A stretch of 64,000 bases of DNA from an uncultured Lachnospiraceae bacterium (GCA_934437985.1 CAKSBI010000001.1:62001-126000), one strand, 5' to 3'; counted from the stretch's first letter, positions 35,592 to 45,797 are shown. The notes: generated by a model from the sequence alone, not told the origin. A program made the numbers and translations.

Positions 35592-37004
35592 TTACTTGTT
35601 AGCATCCTTAATACGTGCATCCCACTTTGGAGTCATCTCTTCAAGCTGCTCCTGAGGAGTCTTGGCACGCGCATATACAGAATATGCAAAATCACCATAA
35701 TCTGTACGTGGGATCATTGACTGGTAATCAAGAATTCTATGTTCTTCCTCTCTCATAAGTGTAAGAGTCTCATCTACAGCCCTGTCATCACGGAACTGTG
35801 GATAATATGTCTGCTTCCATGATTCGTCAATAGTATATCCAGGAGTCGGCTCTGTATACAGATCATAACCAAACATAAGCTTCTCAACATAATCCGGCTC
35901 ATAGTTATAAGGAATAACGATAATATTATCAAGTGGTACTGTAGCCATTGTTCCATTAGGTCCGGCCGGGAACATAACAAATCCATAATCATCAGTCATT
36001 GACTCTGAGAATGAGCTTACAGTATAAACCTCTGCAGTCTGCATAGCAACTTCACCATCACGGAATGCTGTAATAAACCAGTTCCATGCAGCACCCTCCG
36101 GATCAGGCTTGATATACCCCTTATCAATAAGGCTTACACCCCAGTTAGCTGCATCAAGGAAGTTCTGTGTACCTGTCGCATTAACATACTTGCCATCAGC
36201 ATCTCTTGATACAAACTGTGCACCATTAGTTGCAGCAAGCATCTTAAAGTAATCCTTATTAAATGATGCCATAGCATAGATATCAGTCTGGCCATCATTG
36301 TCAACATCCTGTGTAAGCTTCTTACAATACTCTTCCAGCTTATCCCATGTCCACTCACCCTTTGCCTGAAGGTCATATGGCTCATCTGCAGAAATACCGG
36401 CTTCCTCAAACAGTCTCTTGTTATAGAAGATACCTGCCCTTGGCTCCATCTCTGTTGACATACCATATATTCCATCCTTATATGTCATAAGCTCTGTAAC
36501 CTGCTTATTCCACTTCTCCTCACTGAAATCAACAGACTTAACAGTGCTGAGATCATAAAGAAGGTTGTTCTTAAGCGGCTCTGATACTGTTGTCTGGTAC
36601 AGATACCAGATATCAACTGAAGGATCATTACTCATAACCTCTGTTGTGAACTTCTGTGGCATATCAACCCATGAGCTGATATTCTTTCTCTCTACCGTGA
36701 AATTATACTTATTAAATATATCCTGTCTATAGTTATAAGTGTCTTCAGCATACGTAGTAGTAATCTCTTCATCTTCAGTAGAATACCAGTCACCAATCGT
36801 TATATTCATTCCACCAAGATCATCAAACCTTACTTTGTCTGAACCACCATCACCCTCATTATCCGCATTACCATCTTCTGTCTTCTGTTCATCATCAGTA
36901 CTTGGGGTATCCGGGGTATCATCTGAACCACCACAGCCTGTCAAAGCTGATACAGCAAGTGCTGTTGATAAAAACAACGCAATCCATCTCTTATTACGTC
37001 TCAC
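35592..37004 (-). CDS. Extracellular sugar-binding lipoprotein (ABC transporter)
   Basis: A 470-residue family-1/8 type solute-binding protein. The signal peptide ends in lipobox LTGC (Cys24) followed by an acidic Asp/Thr/Asn linker (about 27-55). The binding domain includes GIYGMSTEMEPRAGIFYNKR and GEWTWDKLEEYCKKLTQDVD, typical of this class. Start is a GTG at 37004 with GGAGGTAA upstream. It likely serves the permease pair just upstream (37288-39190). Xylo-oligosaccharide specificity is inferred from the GH10-GH3-GH67 genes that follow. Confidence 0.9.
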   Translation of the reverse strand: MRRNKRWIALFLSTALAVSALTGCGGSDDTPDTPSTDDEQKTEDGNADNEGDGGSDKVRFDDLGGMNITIGDWYSTEDEEITTTYAEDTYNYRQDIFNKYNFTVERKNISSWVDMPQKFTTEVMSNDPSVDIWYLYQTTVSEPLKNNLLYDLSTVKSVDFSEEKWNKQVTELMTYKDGIYGMSTEMEPRAGIFYNKRLFEEAGISADEPYDLQAKGEWTWDKLEEYCKKLTQDVDNDGQTDIYAMASFNKDYFKMLAATNGAQFVSRDADGKYVNATGTQNFLDAANWGVSLIDKGYIKPDPEGAAWNWFITAFRDGEVAMQTAEVYTVSSFSESMTDDYGFVMFPAGPNGTMATVPLDNIIVIPYNYEPDYVEKLMFGYDLYTEPTPGYTIDESWKQTYYPQFRDDRAVDETLTLMREEEHRILDYQSMIPRTDYGDFAYSVYARAKTPQEQLEEMTPKWDARIKDANK

Positions 37005-37063
37005 CTTTAATTACCTCCTTAAAATAATAATATACTGTATCTTATCATCAGTATGGTATCATA

Positions 37064-37091
37064 ATTATAACACAAGTATAACAAATTACAA
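37064..37091 (-). promoter_or_regulatory. Promoter of the second binding-protein gene
   Basis: TTGTAA (37091-37086), 16-base spacer, TATAAT (37069-37064) with TGT just before the -10 (extended -10). Start near 37057. The rest of the 283-base gap to the permease gene holds a 15-base hairpin (37205-37237), an orphan GGAGG near 37148 without a start codon, and no gene. Confidence 0.6.
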
Positions 37092-37204
37092 GAACAATCT
37101 TATAATTCTTACATAAAATTGATACCTTAATAAATATTCCCGATCCTCCTTTCAATAATAATCTTCTATAATTATAACGATTGAAGCGCACCCTATGATG
37201 CAGA

Positions 37205-37237
37205 ACGGGATGTAACCATTATATGGTCACATCCCGT
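37205..37237 (-). repeat. Perfect 15-base hairpin downstream of the permease pair
   Basis: ACGGGATGTAACCAT and ATGGTCACATCCCGT arms with a three-base loop pair fully on the minus strand RNA, with one G-U pair. No T-run follows (TCTGCATC). It lies 50 bases after the permease stop and may act as an RNA processing or stability element between permeases and the binding protein. Confidence 0.5.
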
Positions 37238-37287
37238 AAATAATTATAGTTAAGTACAACATCCGTCTTATCTATATGCAGGTAAAA

Positions 37288-38283
37288 TTACATCTTGATT
37301 CCTGACTGCGATAATGACTCAACGAATCCCTTCTGGGCAAATACATATATTATCAACAACGGTACAATAGTCATAAGTGTACCTGTTGCCACAATAGCAG
37401 ATGAATATGCCTGCTCAGCCTTCTCAGCAAGTCCTGCACTCTTTACAAATGCATCAAGTGAACCTGCAAGTCCGTTAAGCTTTGTGGAAAGCAGTGTAAA
37501 CTTCCTGAGGAACATCTGTGTATAGAACTTATCCGTCCACTGCCATACAAATGCAAAGAGGAAACAAGATGTAATGATCGGCTTTGCATCCGGTAACATG
37601 ATACGGTAGAATGTCTTAAACTTACCACATCCATCAACATATGCAGCCTCTTCAATATCCTTTGGCACATTTCTGAAGAACTGTCTGATAAGATATATAT
37701 ACAGACCACTCTTAAGTCCCATACATCCGATACAAAGTAACAGATATGGTACAATTGTATTGATCATGTTGATCGACTTACCTGTAAACAGCGAGAACAG
37801 GCCGAATGGATCAAAATATGTAAAGTTCAGATATAATGATGTCATAATTGTCTGTGGTGGAACAATAATAACAAGAATAACCATAAAGAACCAGAAGTTC
37901 TTAAGTGGGAACTTATATCTTGCAAATCCATAACCAACCAGGGTTGCTGCAGCAACCTGAAGCACACTGACTATCAAACTTATATATGTTGTTGTTCCAA
38001 GTGCCTTCCAATAGTCCATAAGCTTAGCGGTCAGCTTATAATCACCTGTTGAAAAATGACGTGGAATATTAACAATTGTTGAATCATATAAGTCCTGCTG
38101 CTCCATAAAACTAAGCGAGATCTTATTAAGGAGTGGCTGTATAATAAGGAAACACAATCCGAACAATAATACTGCCCTTACGATCTTATATCCGATATTA
38201 AATACAGTCTTACGTAACAGATATCCATTAGACTTCTTATTACGTTCCCAAAAGGTCTGCCATTTTTTATTATTCTTACTCAT
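37288..38283 (-). CDS. ABC sugar permease, MalG-like (second transporter)
   Basis: A 331-residue permease with a long N-terminal cytoplasmic part (about 1-30), six membrane segments and the ATPase-docking loop EEAAYVDGCGKFKTFYRIML. The extra loop after the first helix (about 60-95) is common in oligosaccharide permeases of this class. Its start overlaps the preceding permease by 8 bases. It pairs with that permease; the ATPase is not encoded here and is probably a shared MsmK-type subunit. Confidence 0.92.
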   Translation of the reverse strand: MSKNNKKWQTFWERNKKSNGYLLRKTVFNIGYKIVRAVLLFGLCFLIIQPLLNKISLSFMEQQDLYDSTIVNIPRHFSTGDYKLTAKLMDYWKALGTTTYISLIVSVLQVAAATLVGYGFARYKFPLKNFWFFMVILVIIVPPQTIMTSLYLNFTYFDPFGLFSLFTGKSINMINTIVPYLLLCIGCMGLKSGLYIYLIRQFFRNVPKDIEEAAYVDGCGKFKTFYRIMLPDAKPIITSCFLFAFVWQWTDKFYTQMFLRKFTLLSTKLNGLAGSLDAFVKSAGLAEKAEQAYSSAIVATGTLMTIVPLLIIYVFAQKGFVESLSQSGIKM

Positions 38284-39190
38284 AATAGTACACCCTCTTC
38301 GATATAATTAACGAGATGATTCCAATGATCACCAAACAACATACAAAATATATCCACGACATCGCCGAACTAAGATCATAATTCATTTCATTGATCATCA
38401 TGCTTGAAATATAATCCATTACCTCATTATCTGAGCGACAGAAGAAATCAATAATAGTATATATAATATTAACAAGGATCAATGAACTTACCATTGGTAA
38501 TGTAATCTTCCAGAAACATTCCCAGGCAGTACATCCCTCAATCTTAGCGGCTTCAAACATGCTTGAAGATATAGTCTGCAGACCTGACAGGAATATAATA
38601 ATCTGAATACCTGACTGTATTGCAATATCATATACATGGTCGATCATGTCAAATACATAGCCAAAGAACTGTTCTGTCTCTGACCCTTCTTTAACAAGCA
38701 TATCCTGCAATACCGTCGTAATACTTGATGCATTGGAAGAATGTGCTATTACATCTTTCATGCTTGCCAGTAATTCATTGTTGTATTCAAGACCAACAAT
38801 TACACCTGACGAAAGTATAACCGGCATGAAAAAGATAGCTCTGACAAATCCTCTTCCCTTAAATGACTGATTCAGCAACAATGCAACAAAGAAACTGAAT
38901 ATCAATGTACTTGGCAGATCAAGTAACATCTTCTGCAGATTCTCTAAAAGAAGAATTTTGAACTGTGGATCAACATTAATAGCATCATTGAAATTCTTAA
39001 TTCCAACAAACTGCATTGTGAATCCACCAGCCGCAGGATTAACCGTAACTTCTGAAAAACTCATCCTTAACGACTGAAATAAAGGGACAATCATGAATGC
39101 AAGCAAACCTATTATAAATGGAAGAATAAATAAATATCCCGCAATAGCATTCTTAGTAGCAAGAGTCGCTTTACCCTTTTTCTTAGCCAT
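38276..39190 (-). CDS. ABC sugar permease, MalF-like (second transporter)
   Basis: A 304-residue permease with six hydrophobic segments and a docking loop FEAAKIEGCTAWECFWKITL. An unusual polar insertion lies around residues 140-175 (SSNASSITTVLQDMLVKEGS), between membrane segments, probably facing outward. The start overlaps the DUF5696 stop by one base (TAATG), so its synthesis is coupled to the DUF5696 lipoprotein. Confidence 0.9.
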   Translation of the reverse strand: MAKKKGKATLATKNAIAGYLFILPFIIGLLAFMIVPLFQSLRMSFSEVTVNPAAGGFTMQFVGIKNFNDAINVDPQFKILLLENLQKMLLDLPSTLIFSFFVALLLNQSFKGRGFVRAIFFMPVILSSGVIVGLEYNNELLASMKDVIAHSSNASSITTVLQDMLVKEGSETEQFFGYVFDMIDHVYDIAIQSGIQIIIFLSGLQTISSSMFEAAKIEGCTAWECFWKITLPMVSSLILVNIIYTIIDFFCRSDNEVMDYISSMMINEMNYDLSSAMSWIYFVCCLVIIGIISLIISKRVYYYE

Positions 39191-41745
39191 TAGTTAACTC
39201 CTCCTTCCACTATATAGTCCCTGGCCGGAATTGTTTTTCCATTATAATCAAATGAATTATAATTATAATTAACAATTACAGCAAGACCACTTTCATATTC
39301 TGTTCTATATACATTTGAAGCAATCTTCTTATGGTCAACAATGAACTCATCATATACACCTTCAAAATCCTTTGAAAGTCTGTTGTAATCTTCTACAATA
39401 GTATCTTTCCATTTGCTGTAATCCGTAGCAAAATACTCGGTATATTTTGAATCCTGCAATACCTCTGCATTTTCTTTTGTAACCGTATAATACAATCCCG
39501 CACCATACTCTACAGACTTAAGGAATGTATCCTCTGAATTCTGTGAAAGGTTAAGTGCTTCGGCTGTGTAATTAACCAGGCCATGAAGTGCAATCTGGTA
39601 GAAAGGCACTGCCTCATCAATAATATTAAACTTCTTATTATTTAGTATCATTCCTGTAACAACATCTGAATATGGAATGTTGTAGAAGAAATCCGAATTA
39701 GTCATTACCTTATGCTCTCCCGAAGCAAGCTCCTGATACTTATCAGTGATCATATTCATGGCAGCTTCCCTCGATACAGCTTTTTTATAGTTGTAATCCG
39801 CACTAAGCTCTTTGCTGATATCACCGAAAGAAATATTCTTAGTTCCGATACCTTCAATATAAGAAGCAACACTGTCAACATTACCCATTGCATATTCAGG
39901 TCTTGCAAGATAATACTGGTACTCATCCGGCAGTTCAGCAAAATAGATCGGGCTGTAGTATGGAAGCTCACAGAGTTCACGGCTTACAAACTTAGATGTA
40001 TCCCTGTTGACCCTGTATTTATCAAACATACCATTCTTATATACATACTGGAAGTTTGCATCCATATATACATCATAACCCTTATCTGTAGCATTACTTA
40101 CAAAATCCGTCAACTTCTTTTTACTTCCAAGACGACTTGATAACTTAACCTTGCGCATTGTGGAGTTATGTACACCATTATTACTCCAGCCTGTGTACTT
40201 AACGTCCATCTTATCAATACCACTCTCTGAAAGATCAGATACAATACTGTCTGCATCCTCATATTTTGTAAGTGGCAGATCTTTAGTTACCGGAATACCA
40301 AGCACATGTTCCTTACCATCAACGCAGCCTATCATCTCAAGTACCATGGTAAGATTATCATCTGATCTGTCGGCAAGGGTTGGATATTTGTCCATTAAAT
40401 ACTCTCTGTATGCAGCAGCCATATCCACATAAGAATCCGACTCCACAAACATAAATCTCTGGACAATATCTTCCTGTGGAAGACCTTTTTCGTATGTTCT
40501 TACCGTAACGTCAGATTTACCCGAAATATCCATGTCTTCACCATGAAGCATTGTATATGAGAACTTAACCGAATTGTAACTGTTAAGTCTTCCTGATACA
40601 TCACCTTCAACTATCGAATATGAGCTGCCACTCTCAATTGTAGAAAGGTATGAACCACCATCTGTAGCCATTCCGATAACAGGATATGATACATGGCTTT
40701 CATCAACAACAGCATCCCTGGTTATAGCAAGGTCGTCACCATACATCTGGTTAAAATAAGATGCCTGATTGGTCTTACCATTATTGAAATTAATAATTCC
40801 GCCAGGACCATCCGGTACAAATATAAAGCCATCCTTATCAGTACCGGCCGCACCAAAATACGGAAGTGTAGTCAGTCTCACAATAGGATATTGCTTATAA
40901 TACACTATCTCATTCATCGGTACTTTAACAACTAACTGGTCATTCTCAAGAGTATAATATACCGGAATATTAAATGCAGCCTTATCATGAGTCTGGGTTA
41001 CATTAACTCTCTCTTTATCATACGCATAATCTTCTGCTGTATATCCGGCAGCCGCAAACAGCTCCTCAAATGCTTCAAGCTTGGCACTGGCCTTGACATC
41101 ACGAAGAACGTATAACTTCATCTCCGCAAGATCCGGATACTGTTCAAGAAGCTCACTTTTATTATCATTTGGACGAAGATTATTAATATCAATCCTTCTG
41201 TAGAAGTTCTTTAACTTCCTTGCATCTGATGAATCCATCGCTGAACAGAACTTCTCCATTCTCTCTTCTGAAATAGCAGTAGGAATCTTATATTCTTTCT
41301 GGATATCACCGATGGTATATAAAACCTTCACACCATTAACTTTACCGCTGTCATCTTTTAATTCTTCAATAGAATATCTCTTCTCTTTTATTGAAGATGC
41401 ATAGTTATCAAATGTAAAATCCTGCCCCTTTTCGTCACTGTATTTTACAACAAGCGTTGAACTCAATACAGTTTTATTTGAGCCGTTGGCAAGTGCATCA
41501 TTTTCTGCATTCTGTGGGTTGGAATACCACACCTGGCCATTCTTCCTGTTAGTTACAGAGAACTGTGTCGTGTCTGCATTAAATGAAAAATCAAGATTAC
41601 CATTTGATATCTCTATTGTTTTTCCTTCCGCTTCCTCTGAGTAATCCTGTACATCTATAAATGCATCATCACCCTCAGAGCTACTGCATCCGGCAGCAAA
41701 TAATACTGCAATAGCTATTGGAAGCAATCGTTTAATCTTAATCAT
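39190..41745 (-). CDS. DUF5696-type lipoprotein, possible carbohydrate-active enzyme
   Basis: An 851-residue exported lipoprotein: lipobox AAGC (Cys20) and an acidic linker. The N-terminal beta-rich part (about 45-150) has LDFSFNADTTQFSVTNRKNG, like the sandwich domain before a TIM barrel. The middle (about 480-720) has alternating strands and helices (GYDVYMDANFQYVY; GTKNISFGDISKELSADY with D642). The C-terminal part ends in strands (GLAVIVNYNYNSFDYNG). This order resembles large glycosidases, but I cannot assign an activity. It is always near sugar permeases in this type of locus, as here. Confidence 0.75.
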   Translation of the reverse strand: MIKIKRLLPIAIAVLFAAGCSSSEGDDAFIDVQDYSEEAEGKTIEISNGNLDFSFNADTTQFSVTNRKNGQVWYSNPQNAENDALANGSNKTVLSSTLVVKYSDEKGQDFTFDNYASSIKEKRYSIEELKDDSGKVNGVKVLYTIGDIQKEYKIPTAISEERMEKFCSAMDSSDARKLKNFYRRIDINNLRPNDNKSELLEQYPDLAEMKLYVLRDVKASAKLEAFEELFAAAGYTAEDYAYDKERVNVTQTHDKAAFNIPVYYTLENDQLVVKVPMNEIVYYKQYPIVRLTTLPYFGAAGTDKDGFIFVPDGPGGIINFNNGKTNQASYFNQMYGDDLAITRDAVVDESHVSYPVIGMATDGGSYLSTIESGSSYSIVEGDVSGRLNSYNSVKFSYTMLHGEDMDISGKSDVTVRTYEKGLPQEDIVQRFMFVESDSYVDMAAAYREYLMDKYPTLADRSDDNLTMVLEMIGCVDGKEHVLGIPVTKDLPLTKYEDADSIVSDLSESGIDKMDVKYTGWSNNGVHNSTMRKVKLSSRLGSKKKLTDFVSNATDKGYDVYMDANFQYVYKNGMFDKYRVNRDTSKFVSRELCELPYYSPIYFAELPDEYQYYLARPEYAMGNVDSVASYIEGIGTKNISFGDISKELSADYNYKKAVSREAAMNMITDKYQELASGEHKVMTNSDFFYNIPYSDVVTGMILNNKKFNIIDEAVPFYQIALHGLVNYTAEALNLSQNSEDTFLKSVEYGAGLYYTVTKENAEVLQDSKYTEYFATDYSKWKDTIVEDYNRLSKDFEGVYDEFIVDHKKIASNVYRTEYESGLAVIVNYNYNSFDYNGKTIPARDYIVEGGVN

Positions 41746-41771
41746 TATCTCTTATGCCCTCCCTTCGCAAC

Positions 41772-42437
41772 TTAGTAGAACCTGTAGGATATCTCTTTGT
41801 ACAGCGAAATGAAGAACGATATTGCATCACTGAACAAACTGAAGAACAGTACCAACAGGAAAACAATTACAAGCATTCCAACAAGGATACATAAGATTGA
41901 AAGAAGTGCCTTTCCAAAACTAAAGTCATGAATCTGCATAACTGAAGCAAGGAATAAGAATCCACACCATATCATTGAGAATGATAAAAAGTATGTATAG
42001 AACGCACCCTCTTCATATGTAACAAAATTACTGAAAACAATCATTGGAAGCTGGATAAGTACATAAGGTGTAAGTGCATATGAAGAACCCATAAATATAT
42101 CCTTCATAGTACCTTTACCATCAAACAGCGTCGTCAGACACCAGTTTGACAATATCCATATGAAAAATGGAAGAAGAAATGTACATACATTAAGTATAAT
42201 GTTGAAATACTCCCACTGAACTCTGATAAACACAAAGCTTGTGTATCTTGTTTTCCATATACTTGTTAACACAGTCAATATCACAAGAAATACTGAAGCA
42301 CTTACAGAGCCTCTCTTTTCATGTGTCAAATCCCAGAATCCGTCAAAGGGACTAACAATACAATGTAATGAATACTTAAGGGTCTTACCAAAATGAGAAA
42401 ACCACTCTTTTACTGAGTTTTTTGTTATTGCTTTCAT
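41772..42437 (-). CDS. YIP1-family membrane protein
   Basis: A 221-residue protein with five hydrophobic segments (about 47-66, 80-100, 125-145, 150-170, 180-210), matching the Yip1 domain. The N-terminal 40 residues are cytoplasmic and hold a motif CIVSPFDGFWDLTHEKRGS typical of bacterial members next to sugar transporters. Function unknown. Its start overlaps the NHL gene stop by four bases (ATGA), so the two are probably made together and may form one complex. Confidence 0.8.
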   Translation of the reverse strand: MKAITKNSVKEWFSHFGKTLKYSLHCIVSPFDGFWDLTHEKRGSVSASVFLVILTVLTSIWKTRYTSFVFIRVQWEYFNIILNVCTFLLPFFIWILSNWCLTTLFDGKGTMKDIFMGSSYALTPYVLIQLPMIVFSNFVTYEEGAFYTYFLSFSMIWCGFLFLASVMQIHDFSFGKALLSILCILVGMLVIVFLLVLFFSLFSDAISFFISLYKEISYRFY

Positions 42438-43921
42438 TCCTCACTTACCTCCCTTCTGATTTTCTTCACTGTATTCTTTATGAAAACTATTAATATCAAC
42501 GCAACAATTATAAAGAATATATATGTAATGTTATTTTCAACCCATTCCTTACGATAAAGCTTATAAGCCTTTGAATAATTCTTATAATCAAGCTTAAGCT
42601 TAAAATACTTCATTGCCTCCGTGAACTTATCCTGTCTTAAAAGCGAACGGCCTATTCCAATATAAGCAAGGTCATAATTACCATTAAGCTTAAGTACCTC
42701 ACGCCAGTAATCAGCTGAAATATCATACTCACCAACTTTGTAAGTATTAAGCGCTTCATTAATAAGTGTACCATATTCAGTAAGAGTCACCTGTGTGATT
42801 GTTCCAAGCTCTTTATCAAGAATCAGCAATGAATCACCCAGATTCTCAATTGCTACAGGTGCCTTGAAGTTTCCTTCACGATATCCGATTCCACCAAAAG
42901 CATATAACATATTACCCTGGAAATCATATCCGAATATTCGTCCTCTTGTCGAATCAAGGCAATAATAACAGTCATTATCAAGAACCGCTACATCAATAAG
43001 CTTTGATGGTCCGGAATATCCGCCACCTGTTCCATACTGGACATCACCCTCCGGATTATAATATCCGTTTCTGATAAGTATATCAGTACCCTTTGCATTA
43101 AGCTTACGGACAGGATCTGCTGAGTTAGATGCTTTCTCATCGAATGTACTTATTGTTGCATATATGAATCCCTCGGAATCAAGTGATATGTTGTTATACT
43201 CAGTAGGAACAAATGCTTCCATCTGCTCTCTCTGTGCCTGTGTTGATATCATTTTATAGAAATAATCTACAAAATTGAATGAAACATCAGCAGCACCAAT
43301 GTAACCAACAAACTCACCATCACCTTCAAACTCCATGAAACCTTTGTTAACATTCTGCGCCTGGACAAAAATTCTCTTGGCTGAATCAACGACCAGCTTC
43401 ATAGGCTTAAACTTAAAATCAGCTTCAATAGTCTCTTCATCCTCCGGTTTATATATTGCCCCAAGATAATTCTGCGAACTATCGGCATATATAATCCTGT
43501 CATTACCATAATCAGCTATATACCATTCATCGTCATCAGTTACAAAGATATCATATGGCTGCGATAATGTCTCTTTTTTATCGCCATTGTTGATCTCTTT
43601 AACTTCCTTTACTAATGAAAATGTATCGTTTTCATACTTAAGCTGAATGATCCTGTTATTAAGGGTATCACACACATATATATCGTTGTCCTTAACGAAC
43701 ATTCCCTCAGCACCGTTCAGGTTACCAATACCAAACTGACTGGCTGTAATAACCTTATTCATTGCATATGCATCCGGCGATTCACGTTCGATGCCCCAAT
43801 AATCATATGTATATGAATAAAACAAATCTTCTTCTGCTGACGCAATACCCGGCTTAACAAGGAGAGCCGCTGTAAGCATCAGACCAAGTGAAGCAATAAT
43901 TGTACCAAATCTTTTCTTCAT
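42434..43921 (-). CDS. NHL beta-propeller protein with TPR and C-terminal membrane anchor
   Basis: A 495-residue protein: signal peptide (about 1-29), NHL-type propeller repeats (about 60-385: EGMFVKDNDIYVCDTLNNRI, PYDIFVTDDDEWYIADYGND), a short TPR part (about 395-450: AYIGIGRSLLRQDKFTEAMK) and a membrane helix (about 466-484) with a basic tail. The propeller would face the cell surface. It lies between permeases and YIP1; I infer a structural or sugar-capture role. No catalytic motif is seen. Confidence 0.8.
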   Translation of the reverse strand: MKKRFGTIIASLGLMLTAALLVKPGIASAEEDLFYSYTYDYWGIERESPDAYAMNKVITASQFGIGNLNGAEGMFVKDNDIYVCDTLNNRIIQLKYENDTFSLVKEVKEINNGDKKETLSQPYDIFVTDDDEWYIADYGNDRIIYADSSQNYLGAIYKPEDEETIEADFKFKPMKLVVDSAKRIFVQAQNVNKGFMEFEGDGEFVGYIGAADVSFNFVDYFYKMISTQAQREQMEAFVPTEYNNISLDSEGFIYATISTFDEKASNSADPVRKLNAKGTDILIRNGYYNPEGDVQYGTGGGYSGPSKLIDVAVLDNDCYYCLDSTRGRIFGYDFQGNMLYAFGGIGYREGNFKAPVAIENLGDSLLILDKELGTITQVTLTEYGTLINEALNTYKVGEYDISADYWREVLKLNGNYDLAYIGIGRSLLRQDKFTEAMKYFKLKLDYKNYSKAYKLYRKEWVENNITYIFFIIVALILIVFIKNTVKKIRREVSEE

Positions 43922-43935
43922 TGTCTCTCTCCTCC

Positions 43936-44805
43936 TTAATCCTTAATACCAGAGCTTGCCATTGTCTCAATAACGTTACCTTCACAGAGAAGGAATATTG
44001 TGATCGGCACACTCATCATGAATAATGTAACTGCAGCACCAACACCGGCACGGGATACACCACCAAGGATCAGCTGCTGTAATGCATATGGTAATGTCTT
44101 AAGCTCCTCTGAATAGATAAATGTTGCTGCCCTGTTGTTCCAGATAGCAATAACAGAGAAAATAATAAGTGTAAGCCATGCAGGCTTAACCATCGGCATT
44201 ACAATTCTGATGAATATCCTTCCCTCTTTTGCACCATCAATCTTAGCTGCCTCAATAAGCGCATCAGGAATACCTTCCATGAACTGTTTCATAAGGAACA
44301 ATCCCATAGGTGTTGCAAATGCAGGAACAATAATTGCAAGATAAGTATCAATCCATCCAAGCTTTGTCATAATAAGGTAGTTAGGAATCTGTGTAACATA
44401 TACAGAGAACATAAGAGCTGTCTGTACAAGGGTAAAGAAGCCCTTACTACCCGGGAACTTATATTTTGCAAGAACATAAGCTCCCATTGAACAAAACGCA
44501 AGGTTACCAAATGTACCTACTGCTGTCATAAATACTGAGTTGAATATGTATCTTGAAAATGGCACAAATGACTGGCCCATAATATTGAACAAATCAGCAA
44601 AGTTATCAAGAGTAGGATTCTTAACATAAAACTTTGGTGGGAATATATATATCTCATCCAGTGGCTTGAACGCTGTACATATAGAATATACTAATGGAAG
44701 CGCAAAGAACGCACCAAACAATATCAGCAGAATATAAATTCCAATATCTCCACCTACAGATCTGTTAGGTTTTCTTTTCTTTAAAATTTTCTTTCTCTTC
44801 TTCAT
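43936..44805 (-). CDS. ABC sugar permease, MalG-like (first transporter)
   Basis: A 289-residue permease with six hydrophobic segments and docking loop IEAAKIDGAKEGRIFIRIVM. A basic N-terminus (MKKRKKILKKRKPNRS) sets topology. The C-terminus ends VIETMASSGIKD, like other carbohydrate permeases. It pairs with the adjacent 312-residue permease (14-base gap) and the giant binding protein. AAAGGGAG precedes the ATG. Confidence 0.93.
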   Translation of the reverse strand: MKKRKKILKKRKPNRSVGGDIGIYILLILFGAFFALPLVYSICTAFKPLDEIYIFPPKFYVKNPTLDNFADLFNIMGQSFVPFSRYIFNSVFMTAVGTFGNLAFCSMGAYVLAKYKFPGSKGFFTLVQTALMFSVYVTQIPNYLIMTKLGWIDTYLAIIVPAFATPMGLFLMKQFMEGIPDALIEAAKIDGAKEGRIFIRIVMPMVKPAWLTLIIFSVIAIWNNRAATFIYSEELKTLPYALQQLILGGVSRAGVGAAVTLFMMSVPITIFLLCEGNVIETMASSGIKD

Positions 44806-44819
44806 ATCAGCATCTCCCT

Positions 44820-45758
44820 TTACGTTCCAACTTTTCTAAGCAATGCATGTACCGCCTTGTTACAGAGAATCATAACAACAAACAATACAGTTGCGATTGC
44901 AGAAGCATATCCCATGTCGAAACGGAATTGTCCATAGTCAATCAAGTGAGATACAACCGTCTCAGCAGCATAATCAGTACTTGGGAAACCACAAAGAACC
45001 ATAGTAACATCAGCAACACCGAATGACTGTGTGATTGCCATAACAGCACCGAAAAGCAGCATAGGTTTCATGTTTGGAAGTGTTATGTACCACAGCTCCT
45101 GCCAGCGGTTCTTGATTCCATCCACATAACCTGCTTCAAACTGCGATTCATCAATACCCTGGAGACCGGCAACGAATGAAAGGAATCCGTTACCAAGACT
45201 CATCCACAGTACAACAATAATAACAATGCTCATCATGTAGTTAACATCAGTCAGCCACAGAATTGGTTCATCAATAATTCCAAACTGCATCAGCCATGCA
45301 TTGAAGTATCCATAAGAGTCACCGCTGAAAAGAAGTGCCCACACCATGTATACATTACCTGAAATCGTTGGTGCATAGAATATCAGCACCATGATTGCCC
45401 TTAACAATCTTGGCAGCTCATTAATGAACCATGCGAACAGGAACGACATAATATAGCCGATCGGACCTGTAATTGCTGCAAGCAGGAATGTATTCTTGAC
45501 CGATATCAGGAATACATCATCTGCAAGAATAAGATTAACGTAATTCTGAAGACCGATAAAACGTGCCGGCTCCAAAACGTTGTAATAAGTAAAACTATAA
45601 TATATTGACATACATACAGGTGCTATTGTAAACAACGTAAACAGCACTGCATACGGAAGCAGGAACAGATAGCATATCTTTGACTGTTTTGCCACTTTAA
45701 GGCCATGCTTAAAGTTCCGCTTTTTAACATCAATATATCTAGCTACAACTGAACTCAT
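44820..45758 (-). CDS. ABC sugar permease, MalF-like (first transporter)
   Basis: A 312-residue permease. A cytoplasmic N-terminus (about 1-28) is followed by six membrane segments. The docking loop reads QFEAGYVDGIKNRWQELWYI, a slight variant (EAG for EAA). GGAGAGG precedes the ATG. It lies 39 bases downstream of the 993-residue binding protein, with which it should work. Confidence 0.93.
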   Translation of the reverse strand: MSSVVARYIDVKKRNFKHGLKVAKQSKICYLFLLPYAVLFTLFTIAPVCMSIYYSFTYYNVLEPARFIGLQNYVNLILADDVFLISVKNTFLLAAITGPIGYIMSFLFAWFINELPRLLRAIMVLIFYAPTISGNVYMVWALLFSGDSYGYFNAWLMQFGIIDEPILWLTDVNYMMSIVIIVVLWMSLGNGFLSFVAGLQGIDESQFEAGYVDGIKNRWQELWYITLPNMKPMLLFGAVMAITQSFGVADVTMVLCGFPSTDYAAETVVSHLIDYGQFRFDMGYASAIATVLFVVMILCNKAVHALLRKVGT

Positions 45759-45797
45759 TTACTTACCTCTCCTTTCAATTATTTATAACATGACAGA

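Noticed and set aside
37139..37152. Small gene after a GGAGG ribosome-like site in the permease-binding protein gap
   Set aside because: No start codon follows at a usable distance and no open frame is seen.
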